Of a stretch of 64,000 bases of DNA, positions 1 through 13,014 are shown in pieces; position 1 is the stretch's first letter, and every line of letters starts with the position of its first letter. The notes under the pieces are model-generated. The model made no database searches and was not told where the DNA came from. It worked only from the letters and a program-made list of their open reading frames with translations. A program made the translations under genes and the position numbers. Source of the DNA: Phlyctochytrium arcticum (lineage: Eukaryota; Chytridiomycota; Chytridiomycetes; Chytridiales; Chytridiaceae); NCBI GenBank assembly GCA_025602905.1, contig JAHLKI010000018.1:372001-436000 (forward strand), read 5' to 3'.

Positions 1-1534
1 TAGTGCTCGCTGTCCCGTCTTGCTCGCGAGCTTCTGTTACAGTGGTTTGAGCCCCGTTCCATGCCGGAAGCCGCTTGGTTATCCAGTTGGATAATACGGA
101 CGCGGATTCAGCCTGCGAACTCGAGTCGACCACGTCCTCCCACTTATCGTCGGAATCTTGACGATCTTGAGAAAGAATTGTTGTATCAATTGGAATGACT
201 TGCGCAGCAAGCACTGGTGAAGTTGGCGGACTGAGCGGTGCGACCATTGTAGTCAAATCCGTGAGGGTCCCTTTAGCCCCTGCAGCCGGTGCTGAAGTGG
301 TAGTCTTGATATTAAGCAATGTAAGGTTCTCTACTGAGTTTCGAGGTGTGAGCAACCCAGTTGATGCAAAACGCTTGGCTTCCGCGATACGAGCTGCCAA
401 ATCTTGAGCGCTGTCCCGCAGCTTTCGGTCCCGGATATCTTGATCCTGAGTTGATGGTACTGAACTTGAACTGGAACTGGAAGATAGACGCGCAGATAGG
501 CGAGACGAGGTGGGTATTTTGGACACGGGTATTTTCGAGAAGGCGGGGGAATGAGGTCGCACAATTTCAGTATGAGGTAAGGTGACATTGGCGCTGATAG
601 AGCCTTGTTCTTTTACACTGCTGATAATGGCCTCCTCAATAGCAAGTGGAAGCGCGTTCGGCAAGAGACTGGTAGGTGATGGAGCTGTTTCTTCCGCAAC
701 GGGTCCGGGCTTTTCAATGATAATGTCTGCATTCTCGCTAAACTTTGGCTGTTCATGTAACGGAATGAAGATCGCAGACCGGTGTCCCCAGGAACCTGTA
801 CTTGACCGGTTACTGTAGCGGTTGCTGGTTCGCCACGCAGACACTTCTTGATTGCGATCATACTGCGCAAATGCTTCAGCGACGTCTTGCTCCTCCAGGG
901 CAAAGCTGTCGAAAGGGCGACGCGTAGACATTCTGGAAAGTTGCCGACTGTTCCTCCTATTCGAAGGCAAGTCTGTTGAGAGGATGCTGTAGACTGAACT
1001 GCACGAACCCCGCCATTGTCGGTTAGACCTTGAAACCATAGATGCCATTGAAGTACGGTGGGATGAGCGGTACATTCTCCGGGCAGTCGAATTGAATCCT
1101 GGATTTCCCTGCTTGTAGACAATTGTACCGTGATTCCGTGACAAGTTGCGCGTAAGTGGCATTTCTCCGTGCATAAGAAGGTCCCCATTCTCGTCTTGGC
1201 TGATAATGCTCGCGCGTCTTCCTGAAGGATTAATCAAAAGAATCGAATCCCGGCGTGAGTAACGTTGCGTGGTCCTTTTTGAAAAATCGTCTGGGCAATG
1301 CAAAGTAACATTTTGCTGTTGTTCCTCCCATTGGGCTTGCGTGTAATTCTGAACGCCATCAAAGTCTAAATGTACGGGGCCGGAAATTGTTGGCGTGAGG
1401 AGTGTAGGCTGGTGTGAAGGTGAAGATTCCAAGCGCCTTCGGAGACTGGCAACAAATGCTCGGGGACCCCGTCCTTGAATCCGACTCTGCGCAAAGATGC
1501 TCTTCTCTTCGCGTTTCCTGGTCCTGGCAAACAT
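1..1534 (-). CDS. Ser/Arg-rich protein of unknown function (C-terminus outside window)
   Basis: One uninterrupted minus-strand frame runs from an ATG at 1534 to the left edge, 511 codons without a stop; an in-frame TAG lies a few codons upstream of the ATG, which supports this start. The N-terminus is strongly basic (MFARTRKREEKS). It is followed by Arg/Ser-rich stretches such as RRDSILLINPSGRRAS and RRMYRSSHRTS, then a run of eight serines around residue 360 and a more acidic part near the edge (DRQDSDDKWEDVVDSSS). No signal peptide, membrane helix or known domain is visible; the composition suggests a largely disordered protein, with RRxS-type sites that basophilic kinases could use. I do not recognise the family. 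The true C-terminus, further exons and any folded domain lie outside the window. Confidence 0.6.
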   Translation of the reverse strand, partial: MFARTRKREEKSIFAQSRIQGRGPRAFVASLRRRLESSPSHQPTLLTPTISGPVHLDFDGVQNYTQAQWEEQQQNVTLHCPDDFSKRTTQRYSRRDSILLINPSGRRASIISQDENGDLLMHGEMPLTRNLSRNHGTIVYKQGNPGFNSTARRMYRSSHRTSMASMVSRSNRQWRGSCSSVYSILSTDLPSNRRNSRQLSRMSTRRPFDSFALEEQDVAEAFAQYDRNQEVSAWRTSNRYSNRSSTGSWGHRSAIFIPLHEQPKFSENADIIIEKPGPVAEETAPSPTSLLPNALPLAIEEAIISSVKEQGSISANVTLPHTEIVRPHSPAFSKIPVSKIPTSSRLSARLSSSSSSSSVPSTQDQDIRDRKLRDSAQDLAARIAEAKRFASTGLLTPRNSVENLTLLNIKTTTSAPAAGAKGTLTDLTTMVAPLSPPTSPVLAAQVIPIDTTILSQDRQDSDDKWEDVVDSSSQAESASVLSNWITKRLPAWNGAQTTVTEAREQDGTAST

Positions 1535-3316
1535 GTCGGGCCCTCTATTCTATAAAACAAGCTGAACGCCGGAGAGGTAGATGCTCGAGGATATGCTGAT
1601 GAGGCTATCGAAATGAGATTTTTAGAAGAAAAAAAAAAGAAATATCCTTCTCGGAGGGGATGCGCGGACAGATCTTGATACATATGTCCTTTCATGTTCC
1701 GGCCCGACATTATGAGGCAAACGGCCTTCATGTTGCCGCAGACGGGCATTGTGAGTATGCATCTGGCGGCTCATCAATGTGCATCCGCGCATGGTCCAAT
1801 ATTCGACCGAGCAGCAGCGCATGAAGGCTCTGCGCTGCGGTTGTCCTTTCGCGAGAGTGGCTTCTATTAACCTCGTCAATGTGAAACTGGATTTCGATAA
1901 CAAAGCGGAGTTGGTCCGCCGCCACAGTTGCGGCCTGCCGATAGCAGCGCTACGGTGTGGCTTGTCGTGGAAGGAATCAGACTCCGACTCTGTTCGAAAG
2001 GAAGGCCGAGCGTTTCCATTATTCGACGTCCATGCAAGACCATCTTATCAAATCTCACACGATTTTCCCAAACCGTTGTTTGTCACATCTCTTGAGCTAG
2101 AGAAAAAAAACTCGGATGAAACAGAATGGCTATCGGAGGTGCCACAGTCGCCCTTAATTTCACCAATGCCTTTAATTTCACCAATGGTTTTGCAGAAGAG
2201 CAGTGTGGTAGAAGCATCGCTTGCTTTTCCGTGATAACCCCATACAGCGTTGGACGTATTTGTTACTTACGGATACGAATTTTTTTTGGCCAAATTTGTA
2301 AATCTGTACATATGGACCAAACTACATCCCCAATGCATGAATTCAAACATCTCCTCCATGCTCAGAACACAGGCGACATGCATACACCCGTCACTGCCGA
2401 GTCTGCCCCGACTGCAATTATGTTGCTGTCGTAGGAAGTGGCATATGCTCCCTCTGCGCAGCGGGGATGCACAACTCAAACACTTCTGAAGCGTAATCTT
2501 CTCACGGGAAATGAAGGCTGCGCTGTGATATGGCTGGACCAGTGAAATGAAGTAACACAGGGCCACAGCGTTATGCCCAGTGCAAATGTGCGGAAAAGGG
2601 TTCAACCGAGCTCTTCGAGGACTGCAAAAGCAGTGGAAAGTCCGGCAGCTATAGCACATGCGTGTGTAAGACACTTGATTTTCTTGCCCAAGTTTTGGAT
2701 AGTCTTCTGCTCGCCCTCTACCGTCGCCAGAGATAATCTCGATTGCTGCTGCTGTGAATGAGCATGCATAGATTTACAGATTGAAACTCCATAGGAGCAA
2801 GTCATTCCGAAGAGTCCCTTTGTGTTAGTCCAACCACAACAGCAGCGAGAATTCAAATTCGGCCAGTAGTTGATTAAGGTCACTGGATAGCAAGCGGTCT
2901 TTCTTTAAATATATAAGCGTTGATGGCCAGGTTAATGCCACTTGGTGGCAACTCTGCAACTCAAGAGGGTGCAACTTGTTGGCAACTCCGAGAGCAGAGA
3001 GCTCTCAGCTCCAGAACTCTGTCTGATCCAGAAACTCCAAAAACTCCGACGATTTAATTAGATCTGGAAAGGTTACAGTGAAACGCGTGATCAACTTGAA
3101 CTCCGTGAGTGACAAAACGTCGCCGGAAAGGTCGTCCACCTCGGAATTGAAAAGTTTGGTAGCCTCAAGGTTCTTGGCATTCGCTGTGAAGTGCAGGACA
3201 TTTAAGCAAGCTTTCGGCGTATTCCTCAGTATCCTTGCTGGTGTTTAAAGTTCTTTCTGGTGACATACGGTTGGGTCTCAAGACGGTGCAAGGCGCAGAA
3301 GTAACCCAAGGCGACA
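1535..3316. other. Intergenic region, no supported gene
   Basis: This 1.8 kb lies between two divergently transcribed genes and probably holds both promoters. Only short overlapping frames on both strands are present, several without a real ATG; none shows a domain or convincing splice pattern. A 13-base motif (aatttcaccaatg) is repeated in tandem near 2157-2187. The last 400 bases contain several copies of a CAACTC-like word and an AT-rich stretch near 2905-2915, possibly the core promoter of the following plus-strand gene. Confidence 0.5.
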
Positions 3317-4778
3317 ATGTCAGGTTTCGCAGGACCTTCCGCTGGACCCAGTCCCCCCATTAACAGCGCTTCTACCACACTAAACGCCCCGCACCTGAAC
3401 TCTGTCAACCCGAATCAGACGGCCACCCATTTCACAATAGCTACCGATGAGGGTTTCCGAATATGCACGATCAGTCCGCCAAAGATGATATGCAATGTGG
3501 AAGTAGGGGGGCTCAAACAGGCGGAGATGCTGTATACCACAAACTATGTCGCTATTGTGGGAGGGGGAAGTTATGCTAGGCTCAAGCGCAATTGTGTGGC
3601 TGTATGGGATGAGAGTCGGAGGGCAACCATCTTTGAGTTGCAATTCAAGGAGGAAGTGACAGCTGTGAAGATCCGGCGTGATCGGTTAGTTACTTTGCAT
3701 TTCTCTGTTTGCCCACGTATGCTAATAATGAATGCTATTGCACCATATCAGAATCGTCATCGCTACCATCCACCGCATTTTCATCTACACATTTGGACCG
3801 ACACCCCAATTGTTACATTCTTTCGAGACATCAGAAAACTCAAATGGTTTGCTAGCAGTTTCGGTATCGCCAAATAATCCCGCTACCATCACTTTCCCTG
3901 GCCGCAACAAGGGCCAGGTTCAGATTCTCGAGCTACCACCTACCCCGCAAGATGATTCACCCGTCGATGCCTCCCTGCCGGTTACGCCATCCATGACACT
4001 AATACCAGCACACTCGTCCCATTTGTCGTACCTTGCCCTTTCACCAACTGGATCTCTTCTTGCTTCTGCCAGTGACAAGGGAACACTTATCCGAGTTTTC
4101 TGCACCAAGACGAAACGACTACGACACGAGCTGAGGAGGGGCGCCGATCAGGCTCTCATATATAACATCGCATTTAATCATGAAGGAACAAGAGTCTGTG
4201 CCGCTAGTGATAAGGGTACAATTCATGTCTTCAATCTGGCGGACGACAGCTCCACGGGTCACACCAATAACGACGGTGAGGTGTCGCCAACGATATCGAG
4301 CACTCATTCGTCACAGCACGCCGGTCCACCCCCTTCGCCACCCCGCACGCCATCCTCACCCCACAACACGTCTAAAAATCGCCAGTCAATACTTTCTTCA
4401 TTTTCTCCATATCTCCCCAAATATTTCTCATCGCAGTGGTCTTTTGCGCATTTTCGACTCCCGACTGAAGCACGATCCACCTGCGCATTTGCCCCTCCCG
4501 ACATAAAGTCGGCTCCAACTCATTCAGCCGCTAGCCAGTTCACCTACAATATACCGAACATTGGAACATTTCCATCGTCACGAACGGACGCCGGTCGCGA
4601 GTCTGTGATTGCACTATGCGCTGATGGTAGCATGTATCGATTTTCGTATGACTTGAAGAAGGGTGGAGAGTGCGTGCGAGAGGCATATCACAGGTTTTTC
4701 AAGGGCTTGCAGTGCATTGACGGCGATGATGATGGGCAAGGGCTGGTGGGAAATGTCGGGTGGGAAGATATAGAATGA
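3317..4778 (+). CDS. PROPPIN (WIPI/Atg18/Hsv2-family) WD40 protein
   Basis: Exons 3317..3684 and 3752..4778 (67-nt intron with a TGCTAAT-like branch site) give 464 residues. PROPPINs are seven-bladed beta-propellers that bind PI3P and PI(3,5)P2 and act in autophagosome formation and endosomal or vacuolar membrane dynamics. Family signs are the N-terminal propeller start (HFTIATDEGFRICTISPP), the blade segment IVIATIHRIFIYTF followed by LLHSFETSEN, and the diagnostic phosphoinositide-binding L/F-R-R-G motif, here ELRRG at about residue 250, followed by IAFNHEGTRVCAASDKGTIHVF. A Ser/Pro-rich insertion (roughly residues 280-330) sits in the blade region that carries the membrane-inserting loop in the family. 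LRRG rather than FRRG, with the overall pattern, suggests the WIPI3/WIPI4/Hsv2 branch over Atg18 itself; that assignment is inference. Confidence 0.85.
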
Positions 4779-4963
4779 TCGACCCTGAGCCGTGATGTTT
4801 AATCTCTGTTTCTAAATATGATACATATGTGCTACATCTAGTAGTGTCTAACGTGGAAAATTATGAAACTCTCGTTGCAGAACTTTCCATCCATTGTTTT
4901 GGAAAACCGAGAAAACTTGTAGGAGTAATTGGGTAGGCAATGTGACCGTCCGGAAAGATCAGA

Positions 4964-6166
4964 TCAAACGCAGCCCAGCTCTTCGCGAAACTTGATGGCG
5001 TTTAAAACAAATTGCAGAGTTGGGACTTTCACGCCCCTTGCTTTTGCAAGATTAACTATATACCCAACAATGTAATCGATTTCCGTCCTTCGGCCATGGG
5101 TCACATCTTCAAGCATCGAGTTCCGGTTGGAAGCGGTTGCGGCTGCAATTGACAGCGATGTCGCCGAAAAATGAGCAGCAAGCCGCTCTATCTTCTCCAC
5201 ATCAGACGAAGAATCCTGCGTAGTGGACGCGTCGAGAAGATTCTCCGCCATCAATACCGTCGCGAGCTCAGTAGACAACTGCGCGATCAAGTTTTGAGCG
5301 TTCGCCGAATTGGCAATTTGACCATTCAAACAGTTGAATAAAGCAGCTATTGGATTAACGCAAGTATTGATGGCCACCTATCAGAAAATAATTATTCGAT
5401 TCAATTACTGGGGTGACGGGAATACCCAAACGCGGGAACATGGCACGAGCACAATGATGCCTCAGTTTCTAGCCGGCATGAAAGTGATCTCAGCTAAACT
5501 TCTCGCGAAACCCACCTTCATCAAAAGCCGCGTCCGCAAATCCTCATAAGACTTACTGCAAGTCACATTTAAGCTTGGAAGTTTCTGCAACTGCATTAAG
5601 GCATTCTGTGCCTGCTCTGCACCTGCTCCAATCAAGGGGTCGGCAGCACCAAAGACAGATTCGCCTTTGCTCCCCGTATGTATGGCCGTAAAGCGATCCT
5701 TAAGTGTTACCCCATGGGTGGTCATTCCGAGTAGAAAACGAGGACCCCCTTTCTCAATAGATGGTAGCGTCGCGTTCAGTTCATCGAAAACACCCAATAC
5801 TCCATTCTGAAGCAGTATAACAGTCGAGCGATGTTTTGGATCTGATAGACTTGAAGACTTGGCTGGCGAAATTAACCGATGCTGAATCCCACTGACGGCA
5901 GATATCGTATCTTGCGCCTTGGTACATACAAGGAGCGTATTAATCTGTTGCGGGTTCTTTGTGCCATCAGATAGTTCTGCGTTCACTTCTACTTGGTCAA
6001 CTCCCCCCTCCGACTCCAATGTAATCTTTTTCCCAATCCGTTCGAAATTTAGCAAAGCTTGTGGCCGCAGGAGCAAGGTAACGGGTATTTGAAGAGCCTT
6101 CCTCAAATAGAAAGCATGCAATAATCCAATGGCTCCCGCTCCCAGTACATGAACGCCACTCGCCAT
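4964..6166 (-). CDS. 2-dehydropantoate 2-reductase (ketopantoate reductase) family protein
   Basis: Exons 6166..5516 and 5377..4964 (138-nt intron) encode 354 residues. The family reduces ketopantoate to pantoate with NADPH in pantothenate (CoA precursor) synthesis. The start MASGVHVLGAGAIG puts the GxGxxG dinucleotide-binding loop (G9-A-G11-A-I-G14) right at the N-terminus, as in ApbA/PanE proteins; a longer frame begins with TTG and is not used. Other marks are LLVCTKAQDT, VILLQNGVLG and the splice-spanning KVAINTCVNPIAAL (K217, N221, N225), the conserved catalytic/substrate-binding segment that opens the all-helical C-terminal domain. Length fits the family. Fungal genomes carry several paralogues, some of unknown substrate, so the exact reaction is less certain than the family. 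It is divergent from ARF1 across a 724-bp shared upstream region. Confidence 0.85.
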
Positions 6167-7672
<1,506 letters not shown>

Positions 7673-8805
7673 ATGGACACTTTGTACTAGTGGCAGCCTG
7701 TTTTCACTATCCTTAAATTGTTTTTGTAACCTTTGTCCGTTCCATTTTGGGCCATTTTGGATTATGCCTAGCTCATAACTGGCCTCTTCCATCTTTCTGC
7801 TTTCTTCGTCATCAATATTAGTTACATTCAAATCAATTTTCAATCTATCATGTAACGGTGTTGGCTCTCAATCAGGAGAAGTCACATTCATTTATGAGTG
7901 AAGCTTTTGCAGAAAAATACTACGATTGAATATATTGGATTCGTCCGTGAAAAGGCAGTCTTCATGAATCCGTCAAAGTATGATATATGCGACGGTCACC
8001 TTCGAACGACTTGTTCTGTGGAGTTGTGACGTGCGGCAAGCGAAATTCGTTTTGGCATTTGTCTCACAACCAAAAGCACATCTCCAAATTCACACTTACC
8101 AGTGTCGAAGGACCAATTTGCGACATTCAACCCACTGCGACCGTCAGATCCGATCTTTCTCAACGAAACGACGACTCCGTTGGAGATTTCCACTCTCAAT
8201 ATCTTTCAAATTCTCGAATTGTCAAAAGGTGTTCCAAAATTGAACACTTGGGGCAACTTGAAGCTTCTTGCAAGCCTATATATTGAGGAACACAATAACT
8301 GTCCGGCAGCCAAGGAACATACTTGAAAAGAACTTACGACCACTTTCATTCAACGCCTGTCAAAGAGCCAAGCACTCAATTGTCAGTGTGGCCCTTGACA
8401 GTATCGAACCAGTTGGTCCCAGCAAGAGACTTAATCGAAAACTTGGAAACAGTGGGAAAGTTTTACAAATTTAGACCACCGGAATTAGGGGGCAGGCGGG
8501 TCCGGCAGTGTATTGGCGGGAACGAGGGCATAATTGAGGGAGAAGCTGCAAGGATCCCGTTGCATTTACTGGCTGGAGAAACCGTGTCACATTTTTTCCG
8601 CATATGACAGCAAAAGACGAACATTGCATTGCACCGTAGCCGGATATTCTGAAAAGTTTTCCGAACTTGACCATACTGCTGAACGCAATCCATTTCGATC
8701 TACGAGGACTTTTGCTTTGCATTGTGGCTTCAACGTACTCCCTTCATCTACGGAGCTGCACATTGGGGGAGAGGCCTTTTTCGCTGATGCAGCTTCGGAG
8801 ACGAG
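7673..8805. other. Intergenic region with fragmentary reading frames
   Basis: The first ~250 bases are AT-rich ARF1 3' sequence. Between about 7980 and 8600 several overlapping plus-strand frames occur (for example 8102..8326, containing TPLEISTLNIFQILELSKG, and 8323..8607). They read somewhat like protein, but I could not join them by GT/AG introns into one model, nor recognise a family. They could be leader exons of the next gene, a decayed gene or chance. Confidence 0.35.
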
Positions 8806-11106
8806 ATGGAAGTTGCCAACAACCTTCAAATGCATTCCGGCGATACGAGCCCGCGCGAGTACCGATATGGTCGCATATTTGAGAACGGCGGGAGCGATAA
8901 TCCAGATGCCAAAGGAGCCACCTCCCCGCGCTGCATATCTACTACACTTTCCCATTCTGGCTCTTCTGAATCGCTCTCATCTCTGAGCTCAGCATCATCG
9001 TGCTCATCATTATCATCCCTCTCCTCACACTCTGACTCTCCATCATCGAAGAAAGGCGAAACATCCTCGGCACCCTTCTTTCAAGCTTTCCGATCAAGTG
9101 TCGAATCAATGGAATCAAACAGCTCCACCACGTCGTCACAATCCTCACATCGTCTCCCAACTACCCCACCACTGCCACCTTTTATGTCAAACATGAATTA
9201 TGCTTTGTCCAATCCTGACGGATTTCATAGTCGAAGATCGTCCGTGTCATCTAATGTCTTTGAACCATCAACCGCACCAAAATACCCAGCCGATCGGAGA
9301 GAAGTGGCACGGGCAAAACTGCGAGATGCTATGGCTGCCATCCAATCACCAAGTAGACGAGCGAATCGGGTAGTGCATGGGAAGAAGCGGGCGGAACTCG
9401 GCGTTGAGATCAATAATCAGGAGCCGGGGTTGGTGCCAATAGAAATGGACGGGAATGTTCAAGTTGTCCTTTCGCCAACTGAAGGCCAGAAAAAATCCCA
9501 GCTCGGTCGTCTGAGCGTCATTGCATCTGCATCGGGATGGGATATCAAGTTGCGCGAGCTTGTTTTAAAAGAAGCAAGTAGTGAGCCAGGCGACAATTCC
9601 GCTTTGGCGCGGCCTATAACACCCAGGCGGACGATGCGTGATGCACCGTCTCCCTTGCTGATACCCTCTAGTCAGCAAGCCAGCAGTACCCCTCTTCAAT
9701 CGCCAAATTCCGCAAATTCCGGCGAGAATACACCCCAGGGAACTCGGTATTCGAGGTCCTCGACCCTCATATCGCCTCAGGCCGCTTTATGGGATTTGCC
9801 TACGGAACGCTACGATCGCGATTCAGAGGGCAGTCCCGTGGTTGCCAGGAGGGCTCTTCGCACGTCCCGCTCGAATTCCATTTTATCATCGTTACAACGG
9901 GTGTGCACAGAACCGGAAGCCCTGCCTAGTTTAGGGGAAGTTAAAGACGAGAATCGAAAAGCTAGTACGACTAGTGGTGAAAAGGTGGAATTGCCAACAG
10001 CGGCAGAGACTTATACTCCAAACTCTCCTCAACGGATGCGTCGTCGTTTTTCGGAATACAGCACAATTGCCAATGCTTTTGATGAACGTTTACGGGAAAT
10101 TGTCATGGAAGTTGCCAAGCCGACACTGGAAGATTCACCAAGCCCCCGACGTCGTGCATCTGTGCGTGATCCCGGCAGAGACTATCTCGACTTTGTCGAG
10201 AGGTGGCGCGACTGGAAAGGAGAGATGCCTACTGCTGTGAGAACGGTGGGAAAATTGACCATTCCGGATTTGACGCCTGCCCCTGCCACTCCTCGGCGTC
10301 TTCGCAATGTCGGAAAGTTACAACCGTCTCCTATCTGGCCTCATTTCAGACTGGCACCAGTTGGCAGTGCAGATGATGAGAATCCGACATCCAGCTCGTC
10401 CGATCAACTTGAAGTAACAGGGCACGCGTCGACAATCCCGACTACCCCTACCGAAAAGCTCTCTACCCCTGTCATGAGGCGGCGGTTTCGTGACAGGGCA
10501 GCTTCATTAGCTGTCATGCCTTCCACCAGCCGAAAGTATTATGAAACTACAGCACAAGGAGCGCCACCAACCCTTGTCATCAAAGGTCACCGACTGACTG
10601 GTTCGAGCGCAACTTCAAGATCGTTAGAGTCAATACCTGCGTCCCCCGTGAAACCTCAGCATGGCAATATACTTTCGGAGGACGTCCCCCGCAAAACTCA
10701 TTCAATGGTCACTCGGTCTGATGTACTCAAGAATACAGCCTCATTAGACGACGAGACGGTCAAGGTTTCGGATTCAAGCAAAATAACTTCAGATCCGCTG
10801 ACGGTGAACGATGACTATAAGCATCCGCCATCGCAGGACACTCCCCCTTCTCTTCCCACTAAAGGCAAACCAGGTGACGATGACTTGCAACAATACAACT
10901 GTGATACCAAGAAGCTGGCAGACACTAGCCGGCCTTCAACAAATTCCCGGTCGCCACTTTCCAATCTCCCTGGTTGCCAAGACCCGGCCGACTTTGATGA
11001 CACGGCTGCCGAGACACACGTCAAAACACGCGAAATTGATCGTGATTCTGCAGTTGATTTCACTCCAGAGCAGCGTCTCAGCATCGAGTCTACCTCTAGC
11101 ACATAA
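8806..11106 (+). CDS. Large intrinsically disordered Ser/Pro-rich protein, function unknown
   Basis: A single exon of 766 codons from ATG 8806. The sequence is low in complexity: a long Ser run with SLSSLSS motifs (residues ~45-85), many SP/TP dipeptides (SPRR, TPRR, SPSPRRR) and repeated basic patches, suggesting many proline-directed phosphorylation sites. Short segments look ordered, notably RREVARAKLRDAMAAI (~165-180), LGRLSVIASASGWDIKLREL (~235), FDERLREIVMEVA (~425) and DYLDFVERWRDWKGEMP (~465), which may be helical interaction motifs. A motif of the type MRRRF(S/R) occurs twice. No signal peptide, membrane helix or catalytic domain is seen. I do not recognise a family; it could be a scaffold or cytoskeletal/cell-cycle regulator, but that is only a guess from composition. 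Confidence 0.7.
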   Translation: MEVANNLQMHSGDTSPREYRYGRIFENGGSDNPDAKGATSPRCISTTLSHSGSSESLSSLSSASSCSSLSSLSSHSDSPSSKKGETSSAPFFQAFRSSVESMESNSSTTSSQSSHRLPTTPPLPPFMSNMNYALSNPDGFHSRRSSVSSNVFEPSTAPKYPADRREVARAKLRDAMAAIQSPSRRANRVVHGKKRAELGVEINNQEPGLVPIEMDGNVQVVLSPTEGQKKSQLGRLSVIASASGWDIKLRELVLKEASSEPGDNSALARPITPRRTMRDAPSPLLIPSSQQASSTPLQSPNSANSGENTPQGTRYSRSSTLISPQAALWDLPTERYDRDSEGSPVVARRALRTSRSNSILSSLQRVCTEPEALPSLGEVKDENRKASTTSGEKVELPTAAETYTPNSPQRMRRRFSEYSTIANAFDERLREIVMEVAKPTLEDSPSPRRRASVRDPGRDYLDFVERWRDWKGEMPTAVRTVGKLTIPDLTPAPATPRRLRNVGKLQPSPIWPHFRLAPVGSADDENPTSSSSDQLEVTGHASTIPTTPTEKLSTPVMRRRFRDRAASLAVMPSTSRKYYETTAQGAPPTLVIKGHRLTGSSATSRSLESIPASPVKPQHGNILSEDVPRKTHSMVTRSDVLKNTASLDDETVKVSDSSKITSDPLTVNDDYKHPPSQDTPPSLPTKGKPGDDDLQQYNCDTKKLADTSRPSTNSRSPLSNLPGCQDPADFDDTAAETHVKTREIDRDSAVDFTPEQRLSIESTSST

Positions 11107-12035
11107 CAAACCCAGCGCGGACATTATGATTCTAGCCTTCATTCCTCCTCTAATTATGTTTTTATATCTTAATCTTTTAATTTTCAATTCATCTCTAATT
11201 CTGGAACGCCTCTCGAGACTCATGATGATCAAGCGAGTTACAGTCGCCAAGAAGCACGCCTCTTGCACATGGACGGCACTGGCAGTTTCGATTTCACCTA
11301 CATACCTACTACGTACGTGCAGTTTCCGAAACCACAGTCTTTTGCCACAAAGCGTCAAGCACAATCACCGTTGGGCATGATAAGTGGCCATAAGAATCAA
11401 TGGCAAAGCAAGCATGCTACCTTGTTGTATCGTGCGTGAACATGCGGACTCTGATGCGGACTGTAACTCTTCTGGTACATTTCAGCATTTTTATTGCACG
11501 TTAGTGGTGGGTATGTCAGGTTTTGGGAGCTGGACTTGATTTTTCGCATCAGAACGAACTGGATGAGCTACGTTTCAGCTGTGTTGCAGCCATGCCCGCT
11601 CAGGACCCTAAGATCTCTCCCTGGGAACTTTCTGTCGTTAGTCTCAGTCCAAACTCCAACTTCCCCTAAGCTACAATCCCTAGACATCCCCAGGGATTCC
11701 TGCGGAGCGGAAGGATACACTCAGTATCTCAACTACTACCATTTCTCTGATACAGACAGAGCCCTTGATGTCCAAAGTGGGCGTTGCCGGTGCCAAAAGA
11801 TGGCAAAGATGCATCTACCATAGGTCAAAATCCATTGACTTTTTCGGGGTGATTTGCCACCCTGCTGACCAATCAGTCATGTGAAAAACAGCCAATCAGA
11901 CACGTTCACAGCTCCGTCAGAATCCTGCGTTGCACCCATTTTTCAAGCTCTTTTTTGTCAGAGGTCCGCTTTGCTTGGTTTCCACCCCTTTACGAACGCT
12001 CGCATTTCACGCTGGATCAATCAGACTTTTCCAAC
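11107..12035. other. Intergenic region, no supported gene
   Basis: 929 bp between two plus-strand genes. AT-rich 3' sequence follows the upstream stop. The remaining short frames (e.g. 11494..11823) show no domain. A frame starting with ATG at 11955 is in phase with the bZIP gene and could extend its N-terminus by 27 residues. Confidence 0.4.
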
Positions 12036-13014
12036 ATGACTGCCATGGCCGACGCTCATGCGCGAAAGAAGCCAGGCGCAAAGCCCAATCCGTTCATCAC
12101 CGATATGGTCGCCCACCGCAAGGAAAAGAACCGCCAGGCCCAAAAAGCTTTACGAGGTATGCACTTATGTCATTTCAAATGACCAACATTTCGAGTTGGA
12201 AAAAAATGAATTCTTGATCAGAGCCTGTTGCTGACACTATCCCTTCTCTCTTTGCCGTGTAGAACGTCGAGCTCAGCAAGCATATGAGTTACAGAATGAG
12301 CTCCGAACGCTTCGTAACCAGGTTACCAACTTGGGTGCCGAACGTAACCAGCTCCGCCATGAGAACCGCCAATTGCAGCAGCTGCTTGCTTTATCCTTTG
12401 CTTCTTGGATCCCAGAGCTGGGAGAGCAGATGGTTGACGCCAGCGCACAAGACGCCGTCATGATTGCCGCAAAGGCCCTTGCAGAACTGGGTGCTGGTCC
12501 GATCCATCGCCAGGAAACCCCTGTCGTGTATCCTTCGCTGCAGATGTCGCCAGTAGCGTCTGACGAGGAAGGAAAGGATTCTCTCATGGATCACGATTCT
12601 CCCGCAGTCGAATATTCTTCAGAAAGCGTATTCTTCTCTGCCATCGCCCATTGCGAAGGTCGAGATTTCAGTGGCAATAGCTCAGATGATCAGTCATCAC
12701 CGGCGTCTCCGTCACCTGTTCCCCACCACATCTCGCACCTTCCGACACCCGACCCATGCCCACCAAGTTCGTCTTACTGCACGGCAATGTCTGGCAAAAA
12801 GGAGACTGTCACTGCCGCCATGGTCGAAAGTTGCGTCGAAACCATCCCTTGTTCTGCGTTGCGCGAAAAGATTCTTAAACACGGTCGTCATATCGATCTC
12901 CCATCACTTTGTGAAGAGCTTTGCCGAAGGGCAATGTGCCACGGCAATCCTTGGGATCCTGCAGACTGGGCCATCCCTGCAGATCTGTTTGAGCGCTACC
13001 CCTGCATGAAATAA
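12036..13014 (+). CDS. Fungal bZIP transcription factor (Yap/HapX-like basic region)
   Basis: Exons 12036..12156 and 12263..13014 (106-nt intron) encode 290 residues. The basic region spans the splice: RKEKNRQAQKALRERRAQ, matching the fungal N-x-x-A-Q-x-A-x-R-x-R pattern of Yap/Pap1/HapX factors. It continues into a heptad zipper (YELQNELRTLRNQV...ERNQLRHENRQLQQLL, ~45-85). The middle is acidic/Ser-rich, likely an activation region. The C-terminus has a conserved-looking Cys cluster (CSALREKILKHGRHIDLP, then CEELCRRAMCHGNPWDP), ending in PADLFERYPCMK. In Yap1/Pap1 a C-terminal Cys-rich domain senses oxidants; in HapX Cys-rich motifs sense iron. Which, if either, applies here is not decidable by eye. 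An in-frame ATG at 11955 is an alternative start. Confidence 0.85.

Noticed and set aside
613..1188. 191-codon minus frame near the left edge
   Set aside because: Out of phase with the longer 511-codon minus frame (1..1534) that stays open to the edge; the latter has the better composition and start.
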